From NCBI GenBank assembly GCA_965203565.1, contig OZ241896.1, forward strand, positions 2,418,001-2,482,000: 64,000 nt of DNA. Reading direction: 5' to 3'. The position numbers were made by a program, and so were the translations under genes. Source of the stretch: JAAXGX01 sp965203565. GTDB lineage: Bacteria; Acidobacteriota; Vicinamibacteria; Vicinamibacterales; UBA8438. Below the pieces are notes generated by a model. That model worked only from the letters and a program-made list of their open reading frames with translations, ran no database searches and was not told where the DNA came from. Each line of letters begins with the position of its first letter. The stretch's first letter is position 1. Shown here piece by piece: positions 34,185-42,427 of the stretch.

Positions 34185-35369
34185 TCAGACGACGCCGGCG
34201 GCGCGCCACGCGGCCACGGTGGAGGCGTCGTAGCCCAGCTCGTCGAGAATCGCGTCGGTCTGCTCCCCCAGCGCGGGGATCGGATCCATGCGCGGCTCGA
34301 CGCCCGCGATCGTGGCCGGCGGGATCAGCGCGCGCACCGGACCGGCGCTCGACGCCACCTCGCGCCACCGGCCGCGCGCCGCCAGTTGCGGGTGGGCCGC
34401 GAACTGCTCCACCGTGTTGAGCCGGGCGGCGGCGATGCCCGCCGACTCGAGGCGCCGGACGACGTCCGCGGCCGGGAGCCGTGAGAAGACCGCTGCGATC
34501 TCCCGGTCGAGCGCCGACCGATGCTCTACCCGCCGGGCGTTCGTCGCGAACCGCGGGTCGGCCGCCAGGCCCGGCCGCTCCAGCGCCTGCGCGCAGAACC
34601 GGGTCCACTCCCGCGCGTTCTGCACGCCGAGGAAGACCGTTTCCCCCTCTGCGGCGGCATACGGCCCGTACGGCGCGATGGTGGCGTGCCGCGCCCCGCT
34701 GCGCGGCGGCGGCGCGCCGCCGTACAGCGCGTAGTACAGCGGAAAACCCATCCATTCGCCGAGCGCGTCGAGCATCGACACCTCGACGGACGCCCCTTCG
34801 CCGGTCCGCTCCCGCGCGTACAGCGCGGTCAGCACGCCGCTGAAGGCGTACGTCGCCGCCGCGATGTCGGCGACCGCGACGGCCACCTTCACCGGCTCGT
34901 CCGGCGTCCCGGTGATCGAGACCACGCCCGACTCGGCCTGCACCAGCAGGTCGTACGCCTTCCGGTCCCGGTACGGGCCGGCCGCGCCGTACCCGGACAG
35001 GCCGCACACGATCAGTCGGGGATGCGCGACGCGCAGGGCGTCCGCCCCCAGACCGAGACGGTCCGCCGCGCCCGGCGCGAGGTTCTGGACGAAGACGTCC
35101 GCCCGCGGCAGCAGCCGGCGCAGCACACCGGCCGCCTCGGGGCGCTTGAGGTCGAGCGTCAGCGACTCCTTCGACCGGTTCAGCCAGACGAAATGGCTCG
35201 ACAGTCCGCCCACGACGTCGTCGTAGGCGCGCGCGAAGTCGCCCACGCCGGGGCGCTCGATCTTGATCACCCGCGCGCCGAGGTCGGCCAGCTGCCGGGT
35301 GGCGAACGGCGCCGCCACCGCCTGCTCCATCGACACGACGGTGACGCCGTCCAGCGGGCGGGGCGCCAT
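34185..35369 (-). CDS. CaiB/BaiF-family CoA-transferase
   Basis: This 394-residue class III CoA-transferase moves CoA between carboxylic acids. Family hallmarks are LDGVTVVSMEQAVAAPFATR at the N-terminus, DLGARVIKIERPGVGD, NRSKESLTLDLK, the conserved YDLLVQAESG, and the C-terminal TVEQFAAHPQLAARG. The catalytic Asp is probably the one in RKAYDLL near residue 140. The start overlaps the acyl-CoA dehydrogenase stop (TGATG), so the two are coupled and probably act on the same acid: CoA activation, then desaturation. The particular substrate cannot be read from sequence. Confidence 0.9.
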   Translation of the reverse strand: MAPRPLDGVTVVSMEQAVAAPFATRQLADLGARVIKIERPGVGDFARAYDDVVGGLSSHFVWLNRSKESLTLDLKRPEAAGVLRRLLPRADVFVQNLAPGAADRLGLGADALRVAHPRLIVCGLSGYGAAGPYRDRKAYDLLVQAESGVVSITGTPDEPVKVAVAVADIAAATYAFSGVLTALYARERTGEGASVEVSMLDALGEWMGFPLYYALYGGAPPPRSGARHATIAPYGPYAAAEGETVFLGVQNAREWTRFCAQALERPGLAADPRFATNARRVEHRSALDREIAAVFSRLPAADVVRRLESAGIAAARLNTVEQFAAHPQLAARGRWREVASSAGPVRALIPPATIAGVEPRMDPIPALGEQTDAILDELGYDASTVAAWRAAGVV

Positions 35370-36535
35370 CAGAACGACCGCGGGAGGCCGAGCACGTGCT
35401 CGCCGACGTACGACAGGATCAGGTTGGTCGAGATCGGCGCCACCTGGTACAGGCGGCACTCGCGGAACTTCCGCTCCACGTCGTACTCCTCCGCGAAACC
35501 GAACCCGCCGTACGTCTGCACCGCCGCGTTCGCCGCCTCCCACGACGCGTCGGCCGCCAGCAACTTCGCCATGTTCGCCTCGGCGCCGCACGGCCGGCCG
35601 TCGTCGAACAGCCCGGCCGCCTTGATCCGCATCAGGTCGGCGGCCTCCACGTTGACGTACGCGCGCGCGATAGGAAACTGGACTCCCTGGTTCCGCCCTA
35701 TCGGCCGGTCGAAGACGACCCGCTCGCTGGCGTACCGGACGGCGCGGTCGACGAACCACCGGCCGTCGCCGACGCACTCGGCGGCGATCAGGATCCGCTC
35801 GGCGTTCAGCCCGTCGAGCAGGCACCGGAAACCGCGCCCCTCTTCGCCGATCCGGTTCGCGGCCGGCACCTCGAGGTCGTCGAAGAACAGCTCCGTGGTG
35901 GCGTGGTTCATCATCGTGCGCACGGGACGGATGGTGAGGCCGGCGCCGGCCGCCGCGCGGAGGTCGACGAGAAAGATCGACAGCCCGTCGGTCTTCTTCT
36001 TCACGCGGTCGAGCGGCGTGGTGCGGGCGACGAGCAGCATCAGGTCGGAGTGCGCCGCGCGGGAGATCCAGATCTTCTGGCCGTTGACGACGTAGCGGTC
36101 GCCGCGGCGCACCGCCGTCGTCCGGATCTTCGTCGTGTCGGCGCCGCTGGCCGGCTCGGTGACGCCGAACGCCTGCAGCCGGAGCTCGCCGCGCGCGATC
36201 CGCGGCAGGTAGTCGCGCTTCTGCGTCTCGGAGCCGTGCCGGAGCAGCGTCCCCATGACGTAGATCTGGGCGTGGCAGGCCGCCGCGTTCCCCCCGGACC
36301 GGTTGATCTCCTCCAGGATGATCGACGCCTCCCGCACGCCGAGACCGGACCCGCCGAACTCCTCCGGGATCAGCGCGGCCAGGTAGCCCGCCTCGGTCAG
36401 CGCCCGGACGAACTGCTCGGGGTAGGCGGCGCGCCGATCGAGGTCGCGCCAGTAGGCGTCGGGGAAACGCCCGCACAACTCCCCCACCGCGCGGCGGAGG
36501 TCCTGGTGCAGGTCGGGGACGGATACGGCTGACAA
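35369..36535 (-). CDS. Acyl-CoA dehydrogenase, TTG start
   Basis: This 388-residue flavoprotein desaturates acyl-CoA at the alpha-beta bond and passes electrons to ETF. Hallmarks are PEEFGGSGLG, FGVTEPASGADTTKIRTTAVRRG (flavin and substrate contacts), NGQKIWISRA, YASERVVFDRPIGRNQGVQF and QTYGGFGFAEEY near the C-terminus. Homologous N-terminal sequence reaches back to VPDLHQDLRRAV. The only suitable start there is TTG at 36535, with GGAG and GAGG-like bases upstream; no ATG is available in the frame. A TATAGT stretch at 36555-36560, right beside repeat copy 4, could be its -10 box. It is followed by the coupled CaiB-type transferase. Confidence 0.88.
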   Translation of the reverse strand: MSAVSVPDLHQDLRRAVGELCGRFPDAYWRDLDRRAAYPEQFVRALTEAGYLAALIPEEFGGSGLGVREASIILEEINRSGGNAAACHAQIYVMGTLLRHGSETQKRDYLPRIARGELRLQAFGVTEPASGADTTKIRTTAVRRGDRYVVNGQKIWISRAAHSDLMLLVARTTPLDRVKKKTDGLSIFLVDLRAAAGAGLTIRPVRTMMNHATTELFFDDLEVPAANRIGEEGRGFRCLLDGLNAERILIAAECVGDGRWFVDRAVRYASERVVFDRPIGRNQGVQFPIARAYVNVEAADLMRIKAAGLFDDGRPCGAEANMAKLLAADASWEAANAAVQTYGGFGFAEEYDVERKFRECRLYQVAPISTNLILSYVGEHVLGLPRSF

Positions 36536-36560
36536 GCGGCCTCGACTCCGCAATACTATA

Positions 36561-36718
36561 CAGCCCGTGGTGGAACCCCGCGTCGCGCCGAGAGCGGCGA
36601 GGCGCCCGGCTGGCAAGGCGTGAGGAGGGCGCATATTGGGCATACGCAACCGACGAACAACGCAGTCAGGCGGGATGCATCGCTGCTCGAATGCAGCGGG
36701 GGCTTTCACCACGGGCTG
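36561..36718 (-). repeat. 158-bp MITE-like element, copy 4
   Basis: This full-length copy is flanked by TATA at 36557-36560 and 36719-36722, a clean 4-bp duplication. It lies in the divergent interval between the acyl-CoA dehydrogenase (start 36535) and the cytochrome c'-like gene (start 36726). The insertion therefore separates the original shared promoter region, and the duplicated TATA is part of a possible -10 box on the minus side. Confidence 0.9.
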
Positions 36719-36725
36719 TATAGCG

Positions 36726-37184
36726 ATGCGCATTCGGCGATGCGGCCCGGCGCTCGCCCTCGCCGCGGCGCTGACGGCGGCCACGGCCGCCGCGGGGGAG
36801 CGGCCGACGGCGGAGTACGCCGGCGCCATGCGCGCCCTCGACTCCGCGGCGCGGGGCCTCGACGCGGCGCTCGCCGCCCGCGACCATGCGGCGATGAACG
36901 AGCAGGTCATCCGCGCGCGGCCCGCCATCGAGCTGGTGCAACGTTACTGGCGCGACCGGGCGCGCGACGGCGCCGATCAGGTGGAGGAGGCGGTCGAGGC
37001 GATCCGCGCGGTGTCGAAGGCGGTGTCCGAGATCAGCGTCGCCGTCCACCTCATGAGCCTGTCGTCCAACCCGCTGGCGGTCGAAGGGGCGGAAATCGCC
37101 CTCGCGAACCTCCGCGCGGCGTGCGCGGCCTGCCACGCCGCGCACCGCGAGGAGCAACCCGGCGGGCGCTATCTGATCAAGTAG
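36726..37184 (+). CDS. Cytochrome c'-like (class II) exported cytochrome
   Basis: This 152-residue protein has a signal peptide (CGPALALAAALTAATAAAG), a mostly helical body and a single haem motif CAACH close to the C-terminus, as in class II cytochromes of the c'/c556 type, where four helices surround the haem. It would act in periplasmic electron transfer or small-gas binding. The start at 36726 is only eight bases after repeat copy 4, so any original promoter and ribosome binding site lay where the repeat now sits. Expression may depend on sequence inside the repeat. The long upstream extension of the frame is translated repeat. Confidence 0.75.
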   Translation: MRIRRCGPALALAAALTAATAAAGERPTAEYAGAMRALDSAARGLDAALAARDHAAMNEQVIRARPAIELVQRYWRDRARDGADQVEEAVEAIRAVSKAVSEISVAVHLMSLSSNPLAVEGAEIALANLRAACAACHAAHREEQPGGRYLIK

Positions 37185-37361
37185 AACGCACGATCGTCAG
37201 CGCCTTTCGACACGCATGCGGCCGTGAAGGAGATCGGCGCTCCCGTTGTCCAAACCGCCGCGCTCGCAGCCATCCTCCAGTGCATTGCTCCCAGCGCATT
37301 GTTCCCAGCACCGGGATTCCGTTATGCTGGTGGCGCATCCACCGGACAGCGACGGCAGGTC

Positions 37362-37625
37362 ATGACCACCCTCGCTTTCGACACGCTCAAGGCCGTCAAG
37401 CCGTTGCGCGCCGCGGGCTTCGGCGATTCCCAGGCTGAAGCCGTCACCGAACAGATCAACGCTGCGGTCGGCGAGAACCTCGCGACGAAGGACGATGTCC
37501 GCACGCTGCGAACCGACGTTGAAAACGCCTTGGAAAAGCTCGAGCTACGTATGACCATCAAGCTGCACGGGGCCGTCGCCGGCGGCGCCGGCTTGATCAA
37601 GGTGCTCGACTTCCTGATCGGCTGA
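37362..37625 (+). CDS. Small CCDC90/DUF1640-like coiled-coil protein
   Basis: This 87-residue protein starts MTTLAFDTLKAVKPLRAAGF, has a coiled-coil middle (TKDDVRTLRTDVENALEKLELRM) and a C-terminal hydrophobic segment (GAVAGGAGLIKVLDFLIG). This is the layout of the DUF1640/CCDC90 family, whose eukaryotic member MCUR1 sits in the mitochondrial membrane. Bacterial versions are small, common and uncharacterised. The ATG at 37362 fits the family N-terminus; the longer frame upstream has no family match. A 177-bp gap precedes it with no other feature recognised. Confidence 0.75.
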   Translation: MTTLAFDTLKAVKPLRAAGFGDSQAEAVTEQINAAVGENLATKDDVRTLRTDVENALEKLELRMTIKLHGAVAGGAGLIKVLDFLIG

Positions 37626-37747
37626 TCGTCGCCTGTTGCGATTCACGCAGACAACCGGACGTTCGACGCCGGGGACGCGGCCGCCACTTCCGCCAAGCCG
37701 CGTGCGTCGCGCGGGCGGCGTCTGCTACCATTCGAGCCGGCAGGCCC

Positions 37748-38233
37748 ATGCATCACCTCACCGCGTCGGACATCATGGCCCGGTCGGAGGCCACGCTGCC
37801 CCCCGACATGGAGATCTACGAGGCGCTGCGCCGTCTCCTCAGGAGCAGGCTGACCGGGGCGCCGGTCGTCGACCGCGACGGCGCGCTGCTCGGCATGCTG
37901 ACGGAGCGGGACTGCCTGAAGGTGATCGTCGCCGGCGCGCTGGACGGATGGCCCGGCGGCAAGGTCAGCGACTACATGAGCGCGCCGGCCGAGTCGATCG
38001 GGCCGGACGCCACCCTGTACGACGTCGTCCACCTCTTTCTGACCAGGCCTTACCGAAAGCTGCCGGTCGTGGACGGCGGCCGCCGCGTCATCGGACAGGT
38101 GAGCCGGCGCGACGCGCTCGTCGCCTTCGAGTCGGTCCGCGACAACCCGCGGCTGTTCGGCGACGCCGGCGCGTCCGCTCCGGAAAGCTCCGGGGTCGAT
38201 TCGGCGATGCGGATCGCGCGCGGCCGGAAGTGA
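37748..38233 (+). CDS. CBS-domain pair protein
   Basis: This 161-residue cytoplasmic protein consists of two CBS domains. The first contains LTGAPVVDRDGALLGMLTERDCLK, the second YRKLPVVDGGRRVIGQVSRRDAL, each with the usual loop for adenosine ligands (TERD, SRRD). Stand-alone CBS pairs bind AMP, ATP or SAM and regulate partners, and none is obvious nearby. Just upstream TGCTACCAT at 37726-37734 could be an extended -10 element. The gene ends 47 bp before repeat copy 5 and converges with the DUF4159 gene. Confidence 0.85.
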   Translation: MHHLTASDIMARSEATLPPDMEIYEALRRLLRSRLTGAPVVDRDGALLGMLTERDCLKVIVAGALDGWPGGKVSDYMSAPAESIGPDATLYDVVHLFLTRPYRKLPVVDGGRRVIGQVSRRDALVAFESVRDNPRLFGDAGASAPESSGVDSAMRIARGRK

Positions 38234-38280
38234 CCTGCGCCGGAAGCCGCGGCTGCGTTCGCCGCAGCCCGGTTGCATCA

Positions 38281-38438
38281 CAGCCCGTGGTGGAACCCCG
38301 CGTCGCTCCGAGAGCGGTGAGGCGCCCGGCTGACAAGGCGTGAGGAGGGCGCATATTGGGCATACGCAACCGACGAACAACGCAGTCAGACGGGATGCAT
38401 CGCCGCTCGAATGCAGCGGGGACCTCCGCCACGGGCTG
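38281..38438 (-). repeat. 158-bp MITE-like element, copy 5
   Basis: This full-length copy is flanked by ATCA at 38277-38280 and 38439-38442, a clean 4-bp duplication. The right ATCA contains the stop codon (TGA on the minus strand) of the DUF4159 gene, so insertion happened exactly at the end of that gene without changing its product. The element fills a convergent intergenic space. Confidence 0.9.
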
Positions 38439-38439
38439 A

Positions 38440-39204
38440 TCAGTGCGTCATCCCGTACAGCACGTAGTTGACGCCGAGCTCGAAACCGACGCTGATCGGT
38501 TCGATCGGGAAATACCCGGTTCCCCCCATCTGCCAGTATTCGGCCAGGTTCGTGTTGTAGTTGGCGATCGACATCAGGCGCCCCGCCGGATCGTTCTCCT
38601 CGAACAGGCCGAAGTACTCCGGCGTGCGGCCGAACAGGTGATGGTACCGGGGGTTCGGAACGTCGAGCCGCTCGATCCGGAAGAACGCATCGAAGATCGG
38701 ATGCGCCCTGTCCAGCCTGAACCACCGCGCGCCGGGGATCACGCGGTTCATCTGCGCCTCGAAGTTCTCCCACTGCCGCCCCTCGAAGTCGTTGAAGATC
38801 AGGAATCCGCCCTTGCGCAGGTAGGCGCGGAGGTGACCGGCCTGTTCGTCCGTCATCGTCCAGAAGCCCGGCTCCTGCATCAGCGCGATCGGGCGCCGGA
38901 ACAGTTCGGGGTCGTCGAGGGTGAGGATCAGGCTGCCGTCGACGTTCGCGTCGACCAGCGTGAAGTCGTCGAGCATCGTCATCAGGTTCTGCTCGGCGCG
39001 CGGAAACTCGTGCAGCCAGAAGTTCCTTCCCCCGCCGCCGCTGCGCGCGCCGTACGTGCCGTCGGTCCAGCGGAGCCGGACGAACGTGAACCCGCCGTCG
39101 TACGGGAGGTCGGCCCGGCCCCAGTCGCCGAACCGCGACTGGGCCGCCAGGGCCGCGCCGCACCCGACGGCGGCGACGACGAACGCCCGCAGGAGGAGGC
39201 GCAT
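38440..39204 (-). CDS. Secreted DUF4159 protein
   Basis: This 254-residue protein has a signal peptide (AFVVAAVGCGAALAAQS) and the DUF4159 fold: DLPYDGGFTFVRLRW, FWLHEFPRAEQN, GFLIFNDFEG in a flavodoxin-like or GATase-like core, RLDRAHPIFDAFF, and a final VNYVLYGMTH. The family is often near MoxR/DUF58/BatA-type genes, but here it follows a SpoIIE phosphatase with a one-base gap, implying one transcript. No catalytic function is established. Its stop codon lies inside the target duplication of repeat copy 5. Confidence 0.85.
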   Translation of the reverse strand: MRLLLRAFVVAAVGCGAALAAQSRFGDWGRADLPYDGGFTFVRLRWTDGTYGARSGGGGRNFWLHEFPRAEQNLMTMLDDFTLVDANVDGSLILTLDDPELFRRPIALMQEPGFWTMTDEQAGHLRAYLRKGGFLIFNDFEGRQWENFEAQMNRVIPGARWFRLDRAHPIFDAFFRIERLDVPNPRYHHLFGRTPEYFGLFEENDPAGRLMSIANYNTNLAEYWQMGGTGYFPIEPISVGFELGVNYVLYGMTH

Positions 39205-39205
39205 C

Positions 39206-40579
39206 TCAGTCGCGCACGTCCACGACGGCCAGCGTGACGTCGTCCTCGAAGGCGCGCTCCTCGCGGCGGCGGCCGGACCGCTCGCGCAGGTGCGCGAGCA
39301 GCGCGTCGGCGAACTCGCCCGCACGAAGCGCCTCGTGCGCTTCCAGGAACGCCTTGAGCCCTTCGAGCCCGAAGAACTCCCCCGCCCCGTCGGCCGCCTC
39401 GATCAGTCCGTCCGTATAGAGCACCAGGCGGTCGCCGGATTCGATGCGCGCTTCGCCGGTCGAGTAGGCCACGTTCGGATCGAACCCCATGAGCGCGCCG
39501 CCGCCGTTGAGCTCGACCGCCTGCCGCGCCGCGGAGCGCCAGAGGAACGGCGGCGGATGACCGGCGTTGGTGTAACGCACAAGATGCGCCGCGGTATCGA
39601 CGTGGGCGTACGTCGCCGTCACGAACTGCCCCTTGAACTGGCCGCACAGCGCCCGGTTCATCCCCGCGATCAGCTTGTCCGGATCGGCGGCGGCGGCGGC
39701 CTGCGACGAAAAGGCGACCTTGGCCATCGAGGCGATGAGCGCCGCGGGCACGCCGTGCCCGGTGACGTCGGCGACCAGCACGCCCATCCGCTGCCCGTCG
39801 GCGACGAAGTCGTACATGTCGCCCCCGACCGTGCGCATCGGCTCGTAGCGCACGGCCACGTCCAGTCCCCGCACCGGCGGGGCGCCGGGCGGCAGCAGCG
39901 ACGACTGAATGGCGCTGGCCGTCCGCAGCTCGTACTCCATGGCGGCCAGCTCCCGCTGCGCCGAGAAGAACTGCCGCGCCGTCACGTACCCGAGCGAGAG
40001 GATGAAGATGCCGAGGCCGTAGTCGCCGATCCGGAGGGACCACGGCAGCAGGCCGAAGTTGGCCAGCACGTCGTGGAGCGAATCGGCCACGAAGACCGTG
40101 AACCCTGTCGTCAGGACCAGCCGATCGTGGGTTCGGGGCAGGCCCCACGACGCGAAGCGCACGAGGATCGCCACCAGGAGCACGATGATGAAGATCTCGT
40201 TGACGAAGCTCGCCGCCCCGGCGCCGGCCGCGAGGTCGTACGTCATGAACGCCAGCGCCAGCACGCACCAGCCCTGCCCCAGCCGGCGGAACGGCCACCA
40301 CGATCCGGACCCCAGGATCTGCCCCAGGAAGATCAGGCCGGGCGCCGGCAGCCAGTAGGTGACCGTCTCCCTGACGTAGAGAAGCGCCTCGGGCGGAAGA
40401 TCGACCAGCGCCGCCACCGGCTGGGAACCGAGCAGGCTCTGGACGCCGTAGAAGAGGGCGAACAGACCGAACGACAGCAGCGTCACGCCGACGGCGCGCC
40501 AGTGGAACGCCGCCAGCGCCGCGGACGCCACGCCGACGGTGGCCATGACGAAACCGAGCGCGATGTTCCCGAGCTCCAT
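39206..40579 (-). CDS. Membrane PP2C/SpoIIE-type serine phosphatase
   Basis: This 457-residue protein has about seven predicted membrane segments in its first 240 residues (for example LGFVMATVGVASAALAAF and EIFIIVLLVAILVRF), a short linker (ELRTASAIQSSLLP) and a cytoplasmic SpoIIE/RsbU phosphatase domain. Metal-binding acidic residues are in VGGDMYDF, VADVTGHGVPAAL, YTDGLIEA and FEDDVTLAVV. Such phosphatases dephosphorylate anti-sigma antagonists in partner-switching stress pathways; a divergent RsbW-like protein is encoded at 43849. It is co-directional with the DUF4159 gene. The membrane part probably senses a signal that cannot be named. Confidence 0.88.
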   Translation of the reverse strand: MELGNIALGFVMATVGVASAALAAFHWRAVGVTLLSFGLFALFYGVQSLLGSQPVAALVDLPPEALLYVRETVTYWLPAPGLIFLGQILGSGSWWPFRRLGQGWCVLALAFMTYDLAAGAGAASFVNEIFIIVLLVAILVRFASWGLPRTHDRLVLTTGFTVFVADSLHDVLANFGLLPWSLRIGDYGLGIFILSLGYVTARQFFSAQRELAAMEYELRTASAIQSSLLPPGAPPVRGLDVAVRYEPMRTVGGDMYDFVADGQRMGVLVADVTGHGVPAALIASMAKVAFSSQAAAAADPDKLIAGMNRALCGQFKGQFVTATYAHVDTAAHLVRYTNAGHPPPFLWRSAARQAVELNGGGALMGFDPNVAYSTGEARIESGDRLVLYTDGLIEAADGAGEFFGLEGLKAFLEAHEALRAGEFADALLAHLRERSGRRREERAFEDDVTLAVVDVRD

Positions 40580-40687
40580 CCGGCCCGATTGTAACCGTCA
40601 ACCTCCATCCGCGCGGCCGCAGGCGCCGAGCGCCCCGGCTCGACGGTAGCGGAAGCTGCCCCGTCCCTCGCGAATCCCTCGAAGACG

Positions 40688-40719
40688 CAAAAAACGGGGC
40701 GGATCCGAAGACCCGCCCC
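40688..40719 (-). terminator. Rho-independent terminator for the hsp20 transcript
   Basis: On the minus strand GGGGCGG and CCGCCCC form a seven-pair GC stem, followed by GTTTTTTG. It lies 34 bp after the stop of the 76-residue gene downstream of hsp20. Confidence 0.8.
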
Positions 40720-40753
40720 GCCCCGAACGGCCGATCCGACGTGTCGGCCTCAT

Positions 40754-40984
40754 CTATGTCCAGCGGCGCCGGGCGAACGTTCCGAAGCCCAGCCGCCGCA
40801 ACCACCGGCGTCCCTTCTCGATCCAGCCCTTGCCGTCCACCCGCACCGGGATGCGGCGCCTCGGCGTCGGGTCGATGACGCCGGGCGCCGCATCCGGCCA
40901 GCCGAACGGACGAGCGCGGCGAACCGGCCCGTCATCGACCCGGGCGACGCAGCGGATCCTGCGGGCGTAGAGTACGCGGACCAT
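40754..40984 (-). CDS. Small basic hypothetical protein downstream of hsp20
   Basis: This 76-residue, arginine-rich protein (VRRARPFGWPDAAPG, RRWLRRLGFGTFARRRW) has no recognised family. It is supported by context: it begins nine bases after the hsp20 stop with GGAGA five bases before the ATG, and the transcript ends at a strong terminator just after its stop. Tryptophans and arginines give it a strongly positive charge, so nucleic-acid or membrane binding is possible but not shown. It may be a heat-shock-induced accessory protein. Coding status is moderately certain. Confidence 0.5.
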   Translation of the reverse strand: MVRVLYARRIRCVARVDDGPVRRARPFGWPDAAPGVIDPTPRRRIPVRVDGKGWIEKGRRWLRRLGFGTFARRRWT

Positions 40985-40993
40985 CCGTCTCTC

Positions 40994-41446
40994 CTACGCC
41001 GCCTCGGCCGACCGGCCGCCGATCTCGATCCGACGCGGCCTGGCGCTTTCGGCCAGCGGCAGCGTCAGCTCGAGCATGCCGTTCGTGAAGCCCGCCTCCA
41101 CCCGGTCGGCATCGACGTTCGACGGCAGCGTGAACGTCCGCTCGAAGCAGCCGTAGCTGATCTCCGATTCGAACCGGCCGGCGCCGCCGCGGCCGTCGGT
41201 CCGCTCGCCCTTGATGGTGAGGGTGTCGCCGTGCAGGTCGACATCGACCTCCTTCGGGTCGACGCCGGGAAGGGCCACCCGCAACCGCCAGCCGTTCGTG
41301 TCGGACGACACCTCGGTGGCCGGCGCCCACGCAGCTTCGTACGCCCGCGCCTGCGCATCGCCCCCCTGGCGGCCGAAGACGCGATCGAGTTCGCGGTGCA
41401 GGCTGTTCAGCTCCTCGAACGGGCTCCAACGGATCAGATTCATCAT
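40994..41446 (-). CDS. Hsp20/alpha-crystallin small heat-shock protein
   Basis: This 150-residue ATP-independent chaperone binds unfolding proteins in oligomers. The alpha-crystallin domain runs from about residue 45 to 135, with WRLRVALPGVDPKEVDVDL, LTIKGER and the closing NGMLELTLPL. The C-terminal I-x-I anchor appears as IEIGG. There are two adjacent ATGs (41446, 41443) after GGAGG. The 100 bp upstream are unusually AT-rich, with a consensus-like promoter and a 17-bp palindrome, suggesting tight control. Confidence 0.93.
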   Translation of the reverse strand: MMNLIRWSPFEELNSLHRELDRVFGRQGGDAQARAYEAAWAPATEVSSDTNGWRLRVALPGVDPKEVDVDLHGDTLTIKGERTDGRGGAGRFESEISYGCFERTFTLPSNVDADRVEAGFTNGMLELTLPLAESARPRRIEIGGRSAEAA

Positions 41447-41503
41447 CGGGTTCCTCCTTCAGTCAATGGCCGGAAACTCCGGCTCGCTCCCTTTCGAAGA
41501 AGG

Positions 41504-41532
41504 ATTGTCACAGATTCGACAGAACATGTCAA
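41504..41532 (-). promoter_or_regulatory. Predicted promoter of hsp20
   Basis: On the minus strand TTGACA (41532-41527) and GACAAT (41509-41504) are 17 bp apart and end 57 bp before the hsp20 start. The -35 is perfect and the -10 matches TATAAT at four of six bases. Confidence 0.55.
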
Positions 41533-41550
41533 TGTTGAAATAAAATAATC

Positions 41551-41567
41551 TTAGTGTATAACACTAA
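41551..41567 (-). promoter_or_regulatory. 17-bp palindrome upstream of hsp20, possible operator
   Basis: TTAGTG and CACTAA flank a 5-bp centre (TATAA or TTATA), 19 bp upstream of the predicted -35 box. It is not CIRCE (TTAGCACTC-N9-GAGTGCTAA) or the HspR HAIR site, though it shares the TTAG...CTAA edges with CIRCE. The position suits an activator or a second regulator. Confidence 0.45.
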
Positions 41568-41680
41568 TATATGCGGCAAACCTCTCCCGGGCCGTTCAAC
41601 GAGTGCCGTCGGCCTTCGATGCCACGGGCTGTCAAGGGGGGCGGAGCCAGCGGAGGTCAGGCGGAAGCTTCAGGCGAAAC

Positions 41681-41754
<74 letters not shown>

Positions 41755-41786
41755 GTCGGACAGCGGGCGGGAAACGAAGAATAGGA

Positions 41787-41861
41787 TGGAGCGGGAAACG
41801 GGATTCGAACCCGCGACTTCGACCTTGGCAAGGTCGCACTCTACCACTGAGTTATTCCCGC
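41787..41861 (-). tRNA. tRNA-Gly (GCC)
   Basis: The acceptor stem GCGGGAA pairs with TTCCCGC, and CCA is encoded. The anticodon arm CGACC-TTGCCAA-GGTCG gives anticodon GCC. The T arm has GGTTCGAATCC. The gene is upstream of tRNA-Cys and probably co-transcribed with it. Confidence 0.95.
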
Positions 41862-42012
41862 GCGCTCCAGGCGACAGGGTACCACGCCGGCCGCGCCGCA
41901 TCAAGCGGGGCGGCCGGCGAGCGGACCCGCGTCAATGATCATGCTTTCTGAAATCATAGCGCATGCGCTCTCCCGCCGAACGGATCGGGCGGGGAGCCGG
42001 CCGCCTCCCGGG

Positions 42013-42390
42013 CTACCGGTCGCCGCTCCCCTCGAAAGCGTTCGTCACCACCTCGACGCGGGACTTGCCTCGGCTGATGGCGACCGACACCACGTCGAAA
42101 CGGCATGGCGCCCCCGTGGTGCGGCTCCGCACCAGATAATCGAGCGCCATGCGGGTCAACCGGCGCTGCTTCAACGGGGTGACCGCCGCCAGCGGACTCC
42201 CGAACCGGCGGTCCGAGCGGGTCTTCACCTCGACGAAGACCAGCACGCCCTCGTCCATCGCGACGATGTCGATTTCTCCATGGCGGGTGCGGTACCGGCG
42301 GGCGACGATTGCGTACCCCCGCCGGCGCAGCTCGCGGCAGGCGAGTTCCTCGCCGTGCCGCCCGAGTTCCGATTGATGCGGCGTCGGCAC
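42013..42390 (-). CDS. yraN: YraN/UPF0102 nuclease-fold protein
   Basis: This 125-residue protein of the UPF0102 family has a predicted Holliday-resolvase-like PD-(D/E)XK fold. The signature is GEELACRELRRRGYAIVARRYR, then GEIDIVAMDEGVLVFVEVKTRS with the D, E-x-K residues expected at the active site, and RRFGSPLAAVTPLKQRRL. Its biological role is unproven. It is last in the long minus-strand run. A 37-bp gap follows cysS. Confidence 0.9.
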   Translation of the reverse strand: MPTPHQSELGRHGEELACRELRRRGYAIVARRYRTRHGEIDIVAMDEGVLVFVEVKTRSDRRFGSPLAAVTPLKQRRLTRMALDYLVRSRTTGAPCRFDVVSVAISRGKSRVEVVTNAFEGSGDR

Positions 42391-42427
42391 CCCGGAAAAG
42401 GATGCAAGAACGGGGCCGACGTCCGCT

